Assembly (NCBI RefSeq): GCF_016031655.1
Contig: NZ_JACCHQ010000010.1
Location: 1-64,000, forward strand
Origin: Bradyrhizobium glycinis
GTDB lineage: Bacteria; Pseudomonadota; Alphaproteobacteria; Rhizobiales; Xanthobacteraceae
Direction of reading: 5' to 3'
DNA length: 64,000 nt
In this document: piece after piece, positions 26,443-35,593 of the stretch
How positions within the stretch are numbered: the first letter of the stretch is position 1
Layout: every line of letters starts with the position of its first letter
Notes under the pieces: generated by a model
The model's database searches: none
Told to the model about the DNA's origin: nothing
The model's input: the letters and a program-made list of their open reading frames with translations, nothing else
Position numbers and translations under genes: made by a program

Positions 26443-27897
26443 TCACGAACGGCTCGCCATGAGATCGCGGTACAGCACAGCATAGTCGCCGGCGCGGTTG
26501 CGCCAGGAAACGTCGGTCGCAAGGCCGCTGCGTTGCAGGCGGCGCCAGGTCAGCTTGTCGTGGAAGACGGTGTTGGCCTTGCGCAGCGTGCCGGCGAGGG
26601 CATCCGCCGTCACGGGGGCGAACTTGAAGCCGGTGGCATCGTGGCCGGACGCGTCGGCCTCGCCGATATCGACGATGGTGTCTTCGAGGCCGCCGACGCG
26701 GGAGACGATCGGCACCGCGCCATAGCGCAGCGCGCAGAGCTGGGTCAGGCCGCACGGCTCGAAGCGGGACGGCACGATCAGCGCGTCCGAGCCGGCCTGG
26801 ATCAGATGCGCCAGAATCTCGTCATAGCCGATCACGACGCCGATCCGGCCGGGATTGGCGCGGGCCGCGGCCTGATAGCGATCCTGCAGATCGCGGTCGC
26901 CGCTGCCGAGCAGGGCGAGCTGCATGCCTTCGCGCAGGATGGTCGGGATGGCCTCGAGCAGGAGATCGAGCCCCTTCTGCCACGACAGCCGGCTGATGAC
27001 GCCGAGCAGCGGCGGTTCGTCCGAGGAATCGAGGTTGAACTGCTGCTGCAGCACGGCCTTGTTCGCGGCCCGGAATGTCAGGTCCTCCGCGCCGAAGCGA
27101 TAGGCGATGTGCGGATCGGTTTGCGGATTCCAGACCTCGGTGTCGATGCCGTTGAGGATGCCGCTCAGCACGTTGGATCGTTCACGAAGCAGGCCGCCGA
27201 GCCCCATGCCGCCTTCGTCGCTCTGGATTTCCTTCGCGTAGGTCGGCGATACCGTGGTGATGCGATCGGCAAGGCGCAAGCCGGCCTTCAAGAAGCTGAT
27301 GCCGCCGAAATATTCCAGTTCGTTGACGTTGAAGGCGTGCCAGGGCAGGCCGATCGATCCGATCAGCTCAGGGGCGAACTTGCCCTGGTAGGCCATGTTG
27401 TGAATGGTCATCACGGTGCCGGGTCGCGGGCGGTTGTCGTAGTGCAGATAGGCCGGCGCAAGCCCCGCCTGCCAATCGTGGGCGTGCAAGACATCGGGCA
27501 CGAAGGCCGGCACGAGGCCGTGGCCGATATCGGCCGCCACGCGCGACAGCGCGGCGAAGCGCACGCCGTTGTCCGCCCAGTCGACGCCATCGGTGGTGAC
27601 ATAGGGGTTGCCCGGCCGCGCATAGAGATGCGGCACCTCCAGCACGAACAGATCGAGCCCGGCATGCGAGCCCGCCAGCAGCCGGCCGGGGCCGCCGAAA
27701 TAATCCGGCCAGCGCCGCAGCTCTTCTGCGCCGGACAAAAGGCGCATCACGTCGGGATAGCCCGGCAGCAAAGTGCGCATCTCGACGCCATGCGCCTTCA
27801 GCGCAACCGGCAGCGCGCCCGTGACATCTGCGAGGCCGCCGGTCTTGACGAGGGGATAGACTTCAGAGGCGACCGCGAGGACGCGAACAGGCGTCAT
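26443..27897 (-). CDS. glgA: Glycogen synthase GlgA
   Basis: ADP-glucose-dependent glycogen synthase of the GT5 family, 484 residues, normal length. The ADP-glucose-binding KTGGL motif is at residues 18-22 ([15 protein letters not shown]). The C-terminal GT-B motif is [20 protein letters not shown], with the conserved Glu. The start ATG overlaps the stop of glgC (ATGA), giving tight coupling. It adds glucose from the GlgC product to the growing glucan. glgB, glgX and glgP are not in the window. Confidence 0.95.
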   Translation of the reverse strand: MTPVRVLAVASEVYPLVKTGGLADVTGALPVALKAHGVEMRTLLPGYPDVMRLLSGAEELRRWPDYFGGPGRLLAGSHAGLDLFVLEVPHLYARPGNPYVTTDGVDWADNGVRFAALSRVAADIGHGLVPAFVPDVLHAHDWQAGLAPAYLHYDNRPRPGTVMTIHNMAYQGKFAPELIGSIGLPWHAFNVNELEYFGGISFLKAGLRLADRITTVSPTYAKEIQSDEGGMGLGGLLRERSNVLSGILNGIDTEVWNPQTDPHIAYRFGAEDLTFRAANKAVLQQQFNLDSSDEPPLLGVISRLSWQKGLDLLLEAIPTILREGMQLALLGSGDRDLQDRYQAAARANPGRIGVVIGYDEILAHLIQAGSDALIVPSRFEPCGLTQLCALRYGAVPIVSRVGGLEDTIVDIGEADASGHDATGFKFAPVTADALAGTLRKANTVFHDKLTWRRLQRSGLATDVSWRNRAGDYAVLYRDLMASRS

Positions 27898-29156
27898 GTA
27901 TTGAGCCTGTCGATCATCGGCTGGGTGATCAGCGAGATGCCTTGCTCGGTGGTGCGGAAGCGCTTTCCGTCGAACTCGGGATCCTCGCCGACGACGAGCC
28001 CTTCCGGGATCTCGACGCCGCGGTCGATCACGACGTTCCTCAAGCGGGCGCCGCGGCCGACATTTACGTAAGGCATGATCACGGCGTTCTCGACATTGGC
28101 GTAGGAGTTGACGCGCACGCCGGTGAACAGCAGCGAGCGGCGCAGCGAGGCGCCGGAGATGATGCAGCCGCCGGACACCAGCGAGCTCACCGCCTGGCCG
28201 CGCCGGCTCTCCTCATCATGGACGAATTTCGCCGGCGGCGTGATCTCGGCATAGGACCAGATCGGCCAGGCGTGGTCGAACAAATCGAGCTCGGGCACCA
28301 CGTCGGTGAGGTCGATATTGGCGGCCCAATAGGCGTCGACCGTGCCGACGTCGCGCCAATACGCGCGGGTGTCGCTGCCGGAGCGGACGCAGGAGGTCGA
28401 GTATTGGTGCGCCATCGCGCGGCCGTTCTTGACGAGGTAGGGAATGATGTCCTTACCGAAATCGTGGTTCGAGTTCGGGTCCTCGGCATCGCGCTTGAGC
28501 TGATCGAACAGGAATTTCGCGTCGAACACGTAGATGCCCATGCTGGCGAGCGAGATGTCCGGCTTGCCGGGCATCGGCGGCGGATCTTTCGGCTTCTCCA
28601 GGAACTCCTGAATCCAGCCGTTCTCGTCGATATGCATGATACCGAAACCGGAGGATTCCGACCGCGGCATTTCGAGACAGCCGACGGTGACGTCTGCGCC
28701 GCTCTCGACGTGCTGGCGCAGCATCACCTCATAGTCCATTTTGTAGATGTGGTCTCCAGCCAGCACCACGATGAAGCGGCAGGCGTGGGATTCAATGATG
28801 TCGATGTTCTGGTACACCGCGTCCGCCGTGCCGACATACCACATGGTCTCGGAGACGCGCTGGCTGGCGGGGAGGATGTCAAAACTTTCGTTGCGTTCGG
28901 GGCGAAAGAAGTTCCAGCCCATCTGAAGATGCCGGATCAGGCTGTGCGCCTTGTATTGGGTCGCCACCGCGATACGGCGGATGCCGGAGTTCACCGCGTT
29001 CGACAGCGCGAAATCGATGATGCGGGACTTGCCGCCGAAATAGACCGCCGGCTTGGCGCGGCGGTCGGTCAGCTCCAGCAGGCGGCTGCCGCGTCCTCCG
29101 GCCAAGACAAAGGCCAGCGCCTGACGGGCAAGCGGCTCGGGTCTCGCGGCACTCAT
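27894..29156 (-). CDS. glgC: Glucose-1-phosphate adenylyltransferase GlgC
   Basis: Makes ADP-glucose from ATP and glucose-1-phosphate, the committed step of bacterial glycogen synthesis. 420 residues from ATG 29156, which has a GGGAGGA ribosome site; the in-frame extension to 29270 lacks one. The nucleotide-binding loop [13 protein letters not shown], the regulatory [20 protein letters not shown] and the active-site [11 protein letters not shown] are all present. The C-terminus forms a left-handed beta helix. Allosteric control by fructose-type effectors is known in the family. First gene of the glgC-glgA pair. Confidence 0.95.
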   Translation of the reverse strand: MSAARPEPLARQALAFVLAGGRGSRLLELTDRRAKPAVYFGGKSRIIDFALSNAVNSGIRRIAVATQYKAHSLIRHLQMGWNFFRPERNESFDILPASQRVSETMWYVGTADAVYQNIDIIESHACRFIVVLAGDHIYKMDYEVMLRQHVESGADVTVGCLEMPRSESSGFGIMHIDENGWIQEFLEKPKDPPPMPGKPDISLASMGIYVFDAKFLFDQLKRDAEDPNSNHDFGKDIIPYLVKNGRAMAHQYSTSCVRSGSDTRAYWRDVGTVDAYWAANIDLTDVVPELDLFDHAWPIWSYAEITPPAKFVHDEESRRGQAVSSLVSGGCIISGASLRRSLLFTGVRVNSYANVENAVIMPYVNVGRGARLRNVVIDRGVEIPEGLVVGEDPEFDGKRFRTTEQGISLITQPMIDRLNT

Positions 29157-29495
29157 GTGATCCTCCCACAACTCTGGCGCTCGCGAGAAGCCTCCCGGCC
29201 GCGCACATTGGAACCGATAGTAATGGCACGAATAGTAAATCGTGAAGGTGGTTGTTGGTTGCGAATGCACGGGAAGCTTAATGCTTTGCCGGGTGACCGG
29301 GCCTCAGCCACCGTCGTGCGGCTGTCACAGGCGACGATATCGCCGGGCACCAATTGATCAGAACGGAGGCAAGCGTCTTGTGCGGTGCACGCAAACTCCA
29401 GGCTTTGAAATTCAACGCTTTGACTTGGCGCAAGGATGCCCGATCATGGCGCTGCGATCCTTTTCCAAGCGAAAGCTCAGACAGGGAGTAAGACG
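29157..29495. other. Divergent intergenic region, 339 bases
   Basis: No gene is supported here. It must hold the promoters of glgC (minus) and of the Gly/Tyr-rich protein gene (plus). Two direct copies of ATAGTAA occur at 29217-29223 and 29232-29238, about 60 bases before glgC, and might be a regulator site; this is weak. No terminator or RNA gene is evident. Confidence 0.4.
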
Positions 29496-29933
29496 ATGAG
29501 GATCTGGAAGACGGCAATTGCCTGTTCGCTGGCCGGCGCGGTCATGGCGGCCCAGATCGGGCAGGCCACGGCGGCGCCGATGCCGACCAACGTCGCGGCG
29601 ATGAAGGCTGCGGCCGGTGACAACGTCGCGCAGGTGCATTGGCGTGGCGGCGGATGGGGATGGGGTCTCGGCGGTCTTGCGGCCGGCGCGATCATCGGCA
29701 GCGCCATCGCCGCGGGGTCTCCTTACGGCTATTACGGCTACGGCGGCCCCTTTTACGGCGGCTACGGCTATGGATATCCGGGCTACGGCTATGGTTACGC
29801 CCCCGCCTATTACGGCAGCTACGGCTATGCACCGGTCTATCCGCGATATTATCGGCCGTACCGTCCGTACTACAGCTATGGCTACTACCGGCCGTACCGG
29901 GTGTATCGCCGTCACTATTACAGCTATTGGTGA
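29496..29933 (+). CDS. Exported Gly/Tyr-rich low-complexity protein
   Basis: A 145-residue secreted or envelope protein with a Sec signal peptide (MRIWKTAIACSLAGAVMAAQ, cleavage near ATA-AP). It starts at ATG 29496 after AGGGAGTAAG. Residues about 50-72 are Gly/Trp/Ala-rich (WRGGGWGWGLGGLAAGAIIG), possibly membrane-spanning. The last 70 residues are almost only Tyr, Gly, Pro and Arg, in repeats such as YGYGG, YGYGYPGYGYGY and YRPYRPYYSYGYYRPYR. Such proteins are common but uncharacterised in Bradyrhizobium and relatives. Function unknown. Confidence 0.8.
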   Translation: MRIWKTAIACSLAGAVMAAQIGQATAAPMPTNVAAMKAAAGDNVAQVHWRGGGWGWGLGGLAAGAIIGSAIAAGSPYGYYGYGGPFYGGYGYGYPGYGYGYAPAYYGSYGYAPVYPRYYRPYRPYYSYGYYRPYRVYRRHYYSYW

Positions 29934-29944
29934 GCACCGTGCCG

Positions 29945-30043
29945 CTAGAACGAGAGCCACACGATCAGGCTCATGCATGCAACATGCATGAGCAGGATCG
30001 CGGCGAGATGCAATGGGCCGGGCTTGAGGCGAAGCTGGTGCAT
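29945..30043 (-). CDS. Candidate 32-residue single-span membrane protein
   Basis: A short frame starts 14 bases after the sulfonate-type binding-protein stop, with a GGAGG ribosome site seven to eight bases before its ATG. The product starts MHQLRLKPGPLHLAAILLM and continues as one hydrophobic helix ending in WLSF. Spacing, ribosome site and hydrophobicity all suggest a translated small protein coupled to the binding-protein gene. An 11-bp perfect inverted repeat (29969-29993) lies inside it, which may instead be the transcription end of the converging genes. Function unknown. Confidence 0.4.
   Translation of the reverse strand: MHQLRLKPGPLHLAAILLMHVACMSLIVWLSF
29969..29993. terminator. Hairpin between convergent genes
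   Basis: Perfect 11-bp arms GCTCATGCATG and CATGCATGAGC with a CAA loop. It lies between the Gly/Tyr-rich gene (plus) and the binding-protein gene (minus), where a bidirectional terminator would be expected. No T-run follows on either side, so termination efficiency is uncertain. Confidence 0.45.
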
Positions 30044-30057
30044 CCCGCCGCCTCCGC

Positions 30058-31038
30058 CTAGTTCGACCCGGCGGACGCAGCCGTGAAGCTGCGGTCGACG
30101 GCTTTGCTGACGTCGAGCTTCTTCGGCAGGATGCCGTAACGCGTCGCGCGGTCGGAGGCTTCCTGCACCTCCTTGACCACGTTCTCGTCGATCACGATCG
30201 GGCTGGTGCGTTGCGCGGTGTAGGCCGACAGCAGCACGTCCTCCGGCAGCTTGGTTAATTCGGCCGTGTTCTTGGCGTATTCGGCAACATGGTCCAGCGA
30301 CCACAGCCGCGCCTTGTTCAAGCGCTGCACCAGGTCCTGCACCGCCGCGCGCTTGGTGGCGATGGCGTTGTCGGAGGCGACGATGAAGGTGATGGTCGGC
30401 GTCAGCCCTTCGCCATTGGCGATGACGCGGGCCTTGTCCTTCAAGGTGGCGAACGAGACGTAGGGCTCCCACACCGCCCAGGCGTCGATCGAGCCGGCGA
30501 GCAGAGCGATCTTGGCATCGACCGGGCCGAGCGGCGCGAAGGTCGCATCTTCCAGCTTGATCGCTGCCTTCTCCAGCGTCGCATCGATCAGGAACTGGCC
30601 CCAGCCGCCGCGCGTGCCGGCGAGGCGCTTGCCCTTGAGGTCGGCCGCCGATTTGATCGGCGAATCCTGGCGCACCAGGATGGCCTGCGTCTTCGCATCC
30701 GAGCGCGTGCCGCCGATCGCCTTGATCGGCGCGCCCGCGGCATAGACCGAGAGGAACGAGAGATCGCCGGTGTAACCAACGTCGAGCGCGCCGGCATTGA
30801 GCGCTTCGAGGATCGGCGCGGCCGCGGGGAATTCCGACCATTCGATTCTGTACGGCAAGTCCTTCGCATAGCCGGAGATTTCGAGCAGCGAGCGATTGCC
30901 GCCCTTCTGGTCGCCGACGCGTAGCACGACAATGTCGGCGGCGAGCGATGCGGTAGCGGTCGATAGCATGATGGCGGCGGCGAGCAGCGATGTGGCGAGC
31001 TGGCGCGTGATGGAATGGTCGTGAGAGTTGATGCTCAT
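30058..31038 (-). CDS. Aliphatic-sulfonate-type ABC substrate-binding protein
   Basis: Periplasmic binding protein of the SsuA group, 326 residues from ATG 31038 (an upstream in-frame extension is unlikely). A signal peptide ending near SLAAD opens the protein. The mature part has VLRVGDQKGGNRSLLEISG and the segment FPAAAPILEALNAGALDVG, a close match to SsuA-type proteins (FPAGPPLLEALNAG). It is divergent from the second binding protein and transporter genes at 31516-34407 and may be an alternative receptor for that permease. Confidence 0.88.
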   Translation of the reverse strand: MSINSHDHSITRQLATSLLAAAIMLSTATASLAADIVVLRVGDQKGGNRSLLEISGYAKDLPYRIEWSEFPAAAPILEALNAGALDVGYTGDLSFLSVYAAGAPIKAIGGTRSDAKTQAILVRQDSPIKSAADLKGKRLAGTRGGWGQFLIDATLEKAAIKLEDATFAPLGPVDAKIALLAGSIDAWAVWEPYVSFATLKDKARVIANGEGLTPTITFIVASDNAIATKRAAVQDLVQRLNKARLWSLDHVAEYAKNTAELTKLPEDVLLSAYTAQRTSPIVIDENVVKEVQEASDRATRYGILPKKLDVSKAVDRSFTAASAGSN

Positions 31039-31515
31039 TGGATCCGTCTTGTTGCGTCGCTCACGAGGTGTGAGCAAACGATGCAGCGAGACGCTCAAGT
31101 CTATGAGCGCGCGGTGCGCCGTCAATGAAATGGCCAACCGTATTGTGCGTGCTTCAGGCAATGACGTTTCAGCGGAGCGCTGCTTTCGAGAATGCGCAGC
31201 GTGCGCGGCGGGAGCCGCGCGGGAATGCGGCAGTCAATGGCGTCGCGGTCTTCCTTGCGTACCCATACATCTGCGAAAATCCTTTCATCGCTCCCGCACG
31301 CGCGGATGGAGAGAATGACTTCCCTTCGCGCAACATTCGAAAATCCATTTCATTGACGATGCCGCGGACGCGCCGCATGATTTGCGCATCGCATCAACGC
31401 GGCGCGACAAGCGCCGACGAAACAGTTTTCTCTCAACGCAGCTCCGCACGGAACATGCGCAACGCGACTCGTTGCGCACGAGGCGGAGCTGTGCCAGCGC
31501 AGGAGCCAGGGGCCG
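31039..31515. other. Divergent control region of the sulfonate cluster
   Basis: This 477-base gap separates the two divergent binding-protein genes and no gene is supported in it. It should carry both promoters. The only strong structure is the inverted repeat nest at 31440-31490, described separately. The rest is locally less GC-rich and rich in GCGCA-type repeats such as TTGCGCATCGCATCAACGCG near 31382. No clear sigma factor or operator consensus could be assigned. Confidence 0.45.
31440..31490 (+). promoter_or_regulatory. Nested inverted repeat in the leader of the sulfonate-uptake operon
   Basis: Outer arms AGCTCCGC (31440-31447) and GCGGAGCT (31483-31490) enclose inner arms TGCGCAAC (31456-31463) and GTTGCGCA (31471-31478). 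The structure ends 25 bases before the ATG at 31516, just ahead of the AGGAG ribosome site. It could be an operator or an RNA hairpin affecting translation. No known riboswitch consensus was recognised. Confidence 0.45.
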
Positions 31516-32616
31516 ATGAACAAAGACAACCAGCGCAGCGGATCAAAACTCGACCGGCGCCACCTGCTTCAGGCAGGGCTTGCCGCCGCTTTCGCGGCGC
31601 CGCTCGGCGCATTGGGCGCGCAAGCCTTCGCACCGCGCGCAATCGCGCCGGGCATCGACCTCTCCGAATTTCCGCTGTGCCGTACCGCCTCCGACGCGCC
31701 CGCGCTCACCGGCGCCCCGCGCAAGCTGAAACTGTCGTGGAATGCCGGCGCCGTCTGTCTCGCGCCGGTGCCGGTCGCCATCGAGCACGGCTTCTTCCAG
31801 AAGCACAATATCGACGTCGATCTCGTCAACTATTCCGGCTCGACCGACCAGCTGCTCGAGGCGATCGCGACGGGCAAGAGCGACGCCGGTCTCGGCATGG
31901 CGCTGCGCTGGCTGAAGCCGCTGGAGCAGGGTTTCGACGTCAAGATCGCCGCGGGCACCCATGGCGGCTGCATGCGCGTGCTGTCGCGCACCGATTCCGG
32001 CGTCTCCAAGCTCGCCGACCTCAAGGGCAAGATCGTTGCGGTCGGTGATCTCGCCGGTCCCGACAAGAACTTCTTCTCAATTCAGCTGGCCAAGCTCGGC
32101 ATCGATCCGGTCAAGGACGTCGACTGGCGCGCCTATCCCGGCAACCTGCTCAACGTTGCCGTGGAGAAGGGCGAGGTGCAGGCGTTCCTGTCGTCCGATC
32201 CGCTCGCCTATCTCTGGCTGAAGGACACGCAATACAAGGAGGTCGCCTCCAATCTCGACGGCGAGTACCGCGAGAAGAGCTGCTGCATCCTCGGCCTGCG
32301 CGGCTCGCTTGTGCGCGAAGAACCTCAAGTCGCGCGCGCCATCACCCAGGCGCTGCTCGATGCCGCGATGTTCACCGCGCAGAATGCGACGGTCGCCGCG
32401 AAATCGTTCCAGCCCTATGCGCCGAAGGCAGCGACGCTCGCCGATATCGAGGGCATGGTGCGCTATCACACCCACCATCATCATCCCGTCGGCGAGATAT
32501 TGAAGCGCGAGCTCAAGGCCTATGCCGACGATCTCAAGAGCGTGCAGGTCTTCAAGCAGAGCACCGACACCGCCAAATTCGCGGAGCGCATCTATGTCGA
32601 CGTATTCGCTGTCTGA
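31516..32616 (+). CDS. Tat-exported ABC substrate-binding protein (nitrate/sulfonate type)
   Basis: A 366-residue periplasmic binding protein. The N-terminus carries a twin-arginine signal (LDRRHLLQAGLAAAFAAPLG), unlike the Sec signal of the divergent paralogue. The mature protein has the CmpA/NrtA/SsuA pattern, e.g. AIEHGFFQKHNIDVDLVNYS and VEKGEVQAFLSSDP. A striking His cluster, YHTHHHHPVG at 317-326, suggests metal binding or a pH-sensitive loop. The last 23 bases overlap the permease gene. First gene of a tight five-gene run. Confidence 0.9.
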   Translation: MNKDNQRSGSKLDRRHLLQAGLAAAFAAPLGALGAQAFAPRAIAPGIDLSEFPLCRTASDAPALTGAPRKLKLSWNAGAVCLAPVPVAIEHGFFQKHNIDVDLVNYSGSTDQLLEAIATGKSDAGLGMALRWLKPLEQGFDVKIAAGTHGGCMRVLSRTDSGVSKLADLKGKIVAVGDLAGPDKNFFSIQLAKLGIDPVKDVDWRAYPGNLLNVAVEKGEVQAFLSSDPLAYLWLKDTQYKEVASNLDGEYREKSCCILGLRGSLVREEPQVARAITQALLDAAMFTAQNATVAAKSFQPYAPKAATLADIEGMVRYHTHHHHPVGEILKRELKAYADDLKSVQVFKQSTDTAKFAERIYVDVFAV

Positions 32617-33616
32617 CGGCCTTGCCTCAGGCGCGCCGCGCACCTCGCGCGTGGCGCTGCTGGCGAGTTGGATCCGGGAATCCGGCGTCGGCGTTCTCGC
32701 CAGCATCGCGTGGATCGCCTTCGGCCTGTCCTGCCTGTGGTGGCAGGACGTCGGCGATTGGTCGCGCACGCATTCGCTTGGCATTGCCGCCTTCATCATC
32801 GCGGCGATCGCGCTGTTCGGCACCGTCGGAGCCGACTATCTGGGCTCGGCGGGACAGGCGCTGCACAAGCGCGCGCCGTGGCTGGTCGCGCTCGGGGCGT
32901 TCCTGACGGTGTGGGAGGTCGCGACGGCAAAATTCGCCTGGCTGCCGCTGCCGTTCTTTCCGCCGCCGCAGGCGATCATCGAGGTCTATACCGACGATCT
33001 GCCGAAGTTGCTCGACAGCGTCTTTGCCTCGATCAAGCTCCAGCTCGGCGGTTATGTGATCGGCGCGACGATCGGCTTCCTGACCGGTGTCTCGATCGGC
33101 TGGTCGCGCGCGGTCGGCTATTGGGTGCATCCGGTGCTGCGCTTCATCGGCCCGCTGCCGGCGACCGCGTGGCTGCCGATCGCATTCTTCACCTTTCCGT
33201 CGAGCTGGAGCGCGTCGACCTTCCTGATCGCGCTGGCGACGGGTTTCCCGGTCACCGTGCTGACCTGGTCGGGTGTCGCGAGCGTCAGCAACGCCTATTA
33301 CGACGTTGCGCGCACGCTGGGGGCAAAGCCTTCCTTCCTCGTGCTGAAGGTCGCGATCCCCGCGGCACTGCCGCACGTCTTCGTCGGCCTGTTCATGGGG
33401 CTCGGCGCGTCCTTTGCCGTGCTCGTCGTCGCCGAGATGATCGGCGTGAAGGCCGGGCTCGGCTGGTACCTGCAATGGGCGCAGGGCTGGGCCGCCTACG
33501 CCAACATGTATGCGGCTCTGATCGTGATGTCGCTGCTCTGCTCCGGCGCGATCACGCTGCTGTTTGCGATCCGCGATCGCCTCCTGATCTGGCAGAAGGG
33601 GACCGTCAAATGGTAG
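32594..33616 (+). CDS. ABC transporter permease (nitrate/sulfonate/taurine type)
   Basis: Inner-membrane permease of 340 residues, longer than usual (about 260) because of an N-terminal extension with two extra hydrophobic segments (GVGVLASIAWIAFGLSCLWW and LGIAAFIIAAIALFGTV) before the standard domain. The start ATG is inside the binding-protein gene; the stop overlaps the ATPase start. The cytoplasmic EAA-type loop is DVARTLGAKPSFLVLKVAIP. It forms an importer with the genes on both sides. Confidence 0.92.
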   Translation: MSTYSLSDGLASGAPRTSRVALLASWIRESGVGVLASIAWIAFGLSCLWWQDVGDWSRTHSLGIAAFIIAAIALFGTVGADYLGSAGQALHKRAPWLVALGAFLTVWEVATAKFAWLPLPFFPPPQAIIEVYTDDLPKLLDSVFASIKLQLGGYVIGATIGFLTGVSIGWSRAVGYWVHPVLRFIGPLPATAWLPIAFFTFPSSWSASTFLIALATGFPVTVLTWSGVASVSNAYYDVARTLGAKPSFLVLKVAIPAALPHVFVGLFMGLGASFAVLVVAEMIGVKAGLGWYLQWAQGWAAYANMYAALIVMSLLCSGAITLLFAIRDRLLIWQKGTVKW

Positions 33617-34407
33617 CCACAGCTCTCGCCGAAGCGGTGACGTATCCCGCCGCCGGCGCCGCGCTCGACATCGAGCAGGTCAGCCACGCCTTCGACATCG
33701 ACGGGACCGAGCTGCCGGTACTGAGCGACGTCAGCATCTCGGTCGAGCCCGGCGAGTTCGTCGCGCTGCTCGGCCCGTCCGGCTGCGGCAAGTCGACCTT
33801 GCTCCGGCTCGTGGCCGGGCTCGACAAGCCGAGGGCAGGAAGGCTGCGGGAGGACGAGGAGCGCATCAGGCGCCCACATCCGTCGCGCGTCGTCGTGTTC
33901 CAGGATCCGACTCTGTTTCCCTGGCGGTCGGTCTGGGACAACGTCGCCCTGGGTCTCGAGGCCCAGGGCATTCTGAGGAGCCAGGGCCAGCGCGTCGATG
34001 CCGCGCTCGATCTCGTTGGCCTTGCCTCGTTCCGCAATGCCTATCCGCACCAGCTCTCGGGCGGCATGGCGCAGCGCGTCGCGCTGGCGCGGGCGCTGGT
34101 CAACGATCCCAAGATCCTGATCCTGGACGAGCCCCTGGGAAAACTGGACTCGCTGACCCGCATCACCATGCAGGCCGAGATCGTCGCGCTCTGGCAGCGC
34201 AAGGGGTTTACCACGCTGCTGGTGACGCATGATGCGGAAGAAGCGCTGGTGCTCGCCAACCGCGTCATCGTGTTCAGCGAGCGTCCCGCGCGCGTGAAGG
34301 CCGACATCCGGGTCGACCGTCCGTATCCGCGTCATCGCGGCGATCCGTATCTGGCTGACCTGCGTCGTCAGATCCTTGGCCTGTTGGGGCTGGACGCCAC
34401 ATGGTGA
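33610..34407 (+). CDS. ABC transporter ATP-binding protein (SsuB/TauB type)
   Basis: Cytoplasmic ATPase, 265 residues, starting at the ATG that overlaps the permease stop by seven bases. Walker A is GPSGCGKST near residue 55, signature LSGGMAQRVALARAL, Walker B ILILDEPLGKLD, switch His in LVTHDAEEALVLANR. All key residues are intact. The C-terminus overlaps the next gene (34401). It powers uptake for the sulfonate-type cluster. Confidence 0.94.
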   Translation: MVATALAEAVTYPAAGAALDIEQVSHAFDIDGTELPVLSDVSISVEPGEFVALLGPSGCGKSTLLRLVAGLDKPRAGRLREDEERIRRPHPSRVVVFQDPTLFPWRSVWDNVALGLEAQGILRSQGQRVDAALDLVGLASFRNAYPHQLSGGMAQRVALARALVNDPKILILDEPLGKLDSLTRITMQAEIVALWQRKGFTTLLVTHDAEEALVLANRVIVFSERPARVKADIRVDRPYPRHRGDPYLADLRRQILGLLGLDATW

Positions 34408-35573
34408 CCTCCATAGCCAAGGGCCGCACGGCTCATAGCGAGCCCGACTACGTCGCCCGCGCAGCGACGCTTGCCACAAGTTTTGCGGCGCGCGCGGCCG
34501 AGCACGACCGCACCGGCAGCTTTCCCTTCGAGAATTTTCGCGGGCTGTCGGAGGCAGGCTTATTGTCGCTGACGGTGCCGGGGGCCCATGGCGGCGCCGG
34601 TGCCGGCGCGCGATATGCAGCTCGCGTGCTCGGCATTCTCGGCAAGGCGGATCCGTCGACTGCGCTGGTGCTGTCGATGCATTACATCAATCATCTCGTG
34701 ATGGCGCGCAGCCCGACCTGGCCGGCGCGGCTGTCGCGCAAGCTCGCGCGCGAGAGTGTCGAAGGCATCGCGCTTATCAATGCCCTGCGCGTGGAGCCGG
34801 AGCTCGGCTCGCCGGCGCGTGGCGGTCTGCCGGCGACGATCGCGCGGCGCACCGAAACTGGCTGGCGCCTTTCCGGCCACAAGATCTACTCGACGGGATC
34901 GCCGATCCTGAAATGGTACCTGGTCTGGGCGCGCACCGACGAGGCCGAGCCGCGGGTCGGCCAGTTCCTGGTGCCGGCCGGCCTGCCGGGCACGCGCATC
35001 GTCGAGACCTGGGACCATCACGGCCTGCGCGCCAGCGGCAGCCACGACGTCATCTTCGACGACGTCGTGATCCCGCTCGATGCCGAGGTCGACGTGCGCA
35101 AGCCGGCGGACTGGCGCACGCTCGACGTCACGCAGGCGACCGTGCACACCGTCTTCGTCGCGGCGATCTATGACGGCGTTGCCCGTGCCGCGCGCGACTG
35201 GCTGATCACGTTCCTGAAGCAGCGCGTGCCCGCCAGCCTCGGCGCCCCGCTGGCGACCTTAGCCCGCGCGCAGGAGATCCTCGGCGCGATCGAAGCGCGG
35301 CTTGCGGTCAACGCGCGGCTGATCGACACATTTGCCCGCGACTTCGACGATGGCTTCGAGCTCTCCGCCGGGGAATCCAATGTCATCAAGCTGACGGTCA
35401 CCAACAACGCCGCTGCCGTCGTCGAGGATGCCCTCTCGCTGACCGGCAACCACGGGCTCAGCCGCGCCAATCCGCTGGAGCGGCATTATCGCGACGTGCT
35501 GTGCGGCCGCGTGCACACGCCGCAGGACGATTCCACGCGCATCGGCCTCGGCCGCCTCGCACTCGGGCTCTAG
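34401..35573 (+). CDS. Acyl-CoA-dehydrogenase-fold flavoprotein (SfnB/DszC-like)
   Basis: A 390-residue flavoprotein of the acyl-CoA dehydrogenase fold. The N-terminal helical domain (PFENFRGLSEAGLLSLTVPG) and the flavin-loop ALINALRVEPELGSP with GHKIYSTGSPILKWYLVWAR match the SfnB/DszC branch, which oxidises sulfur compounds with reduced flavin rather than acyl-CoA. The start overlaps the ATPase stop by seven bases, so it is in the sulfonate operon, supporting a desulfurisation role. The exact substrate is unknown; a plain acyl-CoA dehydrogenase cannot be fully excluded. Confidence 0.82.
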   Translation: MVTSIAKGRTAHSEPDYVARAATLATSFAARAAEHDRTGSFPFENFRGLSEAGLLSLTVPGAHGGAGAGARYAARVLGILGKADPSTALVLSMHYINHLVMARSPTWPARLSRKLARESVEGIALINALRVEPELGSPARGGLPATIARRTETGWRLSGHKIYSTGSPILKWYLVWARTDEAEPRVGQFLVPAGLPGTRIVETWDHHGLRASGSHDVIFDDVVIPLDAEVDVRKPADWRTLDVTQATVHTVFVAAIYDGVARAARDWLITFLKQRVPASLGAPLATLARAQEILGAIEARLAVNARLIDTFARDFDDGFELSAGESNVIKLTVTNNAAAVVEDALSLTGNHGLSRANPLERHYRDVLCGRVHTPQDDSTRIGLGRLALGL

Positions 35574-35593
35574 TGATCAACAGGGAGACGATC

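Noticed and set aside
26338-28071. 577-codon plus-strand frame opposite glgA
   Set aside because: Antisense shadow; glgA motifs are on the minus strand.
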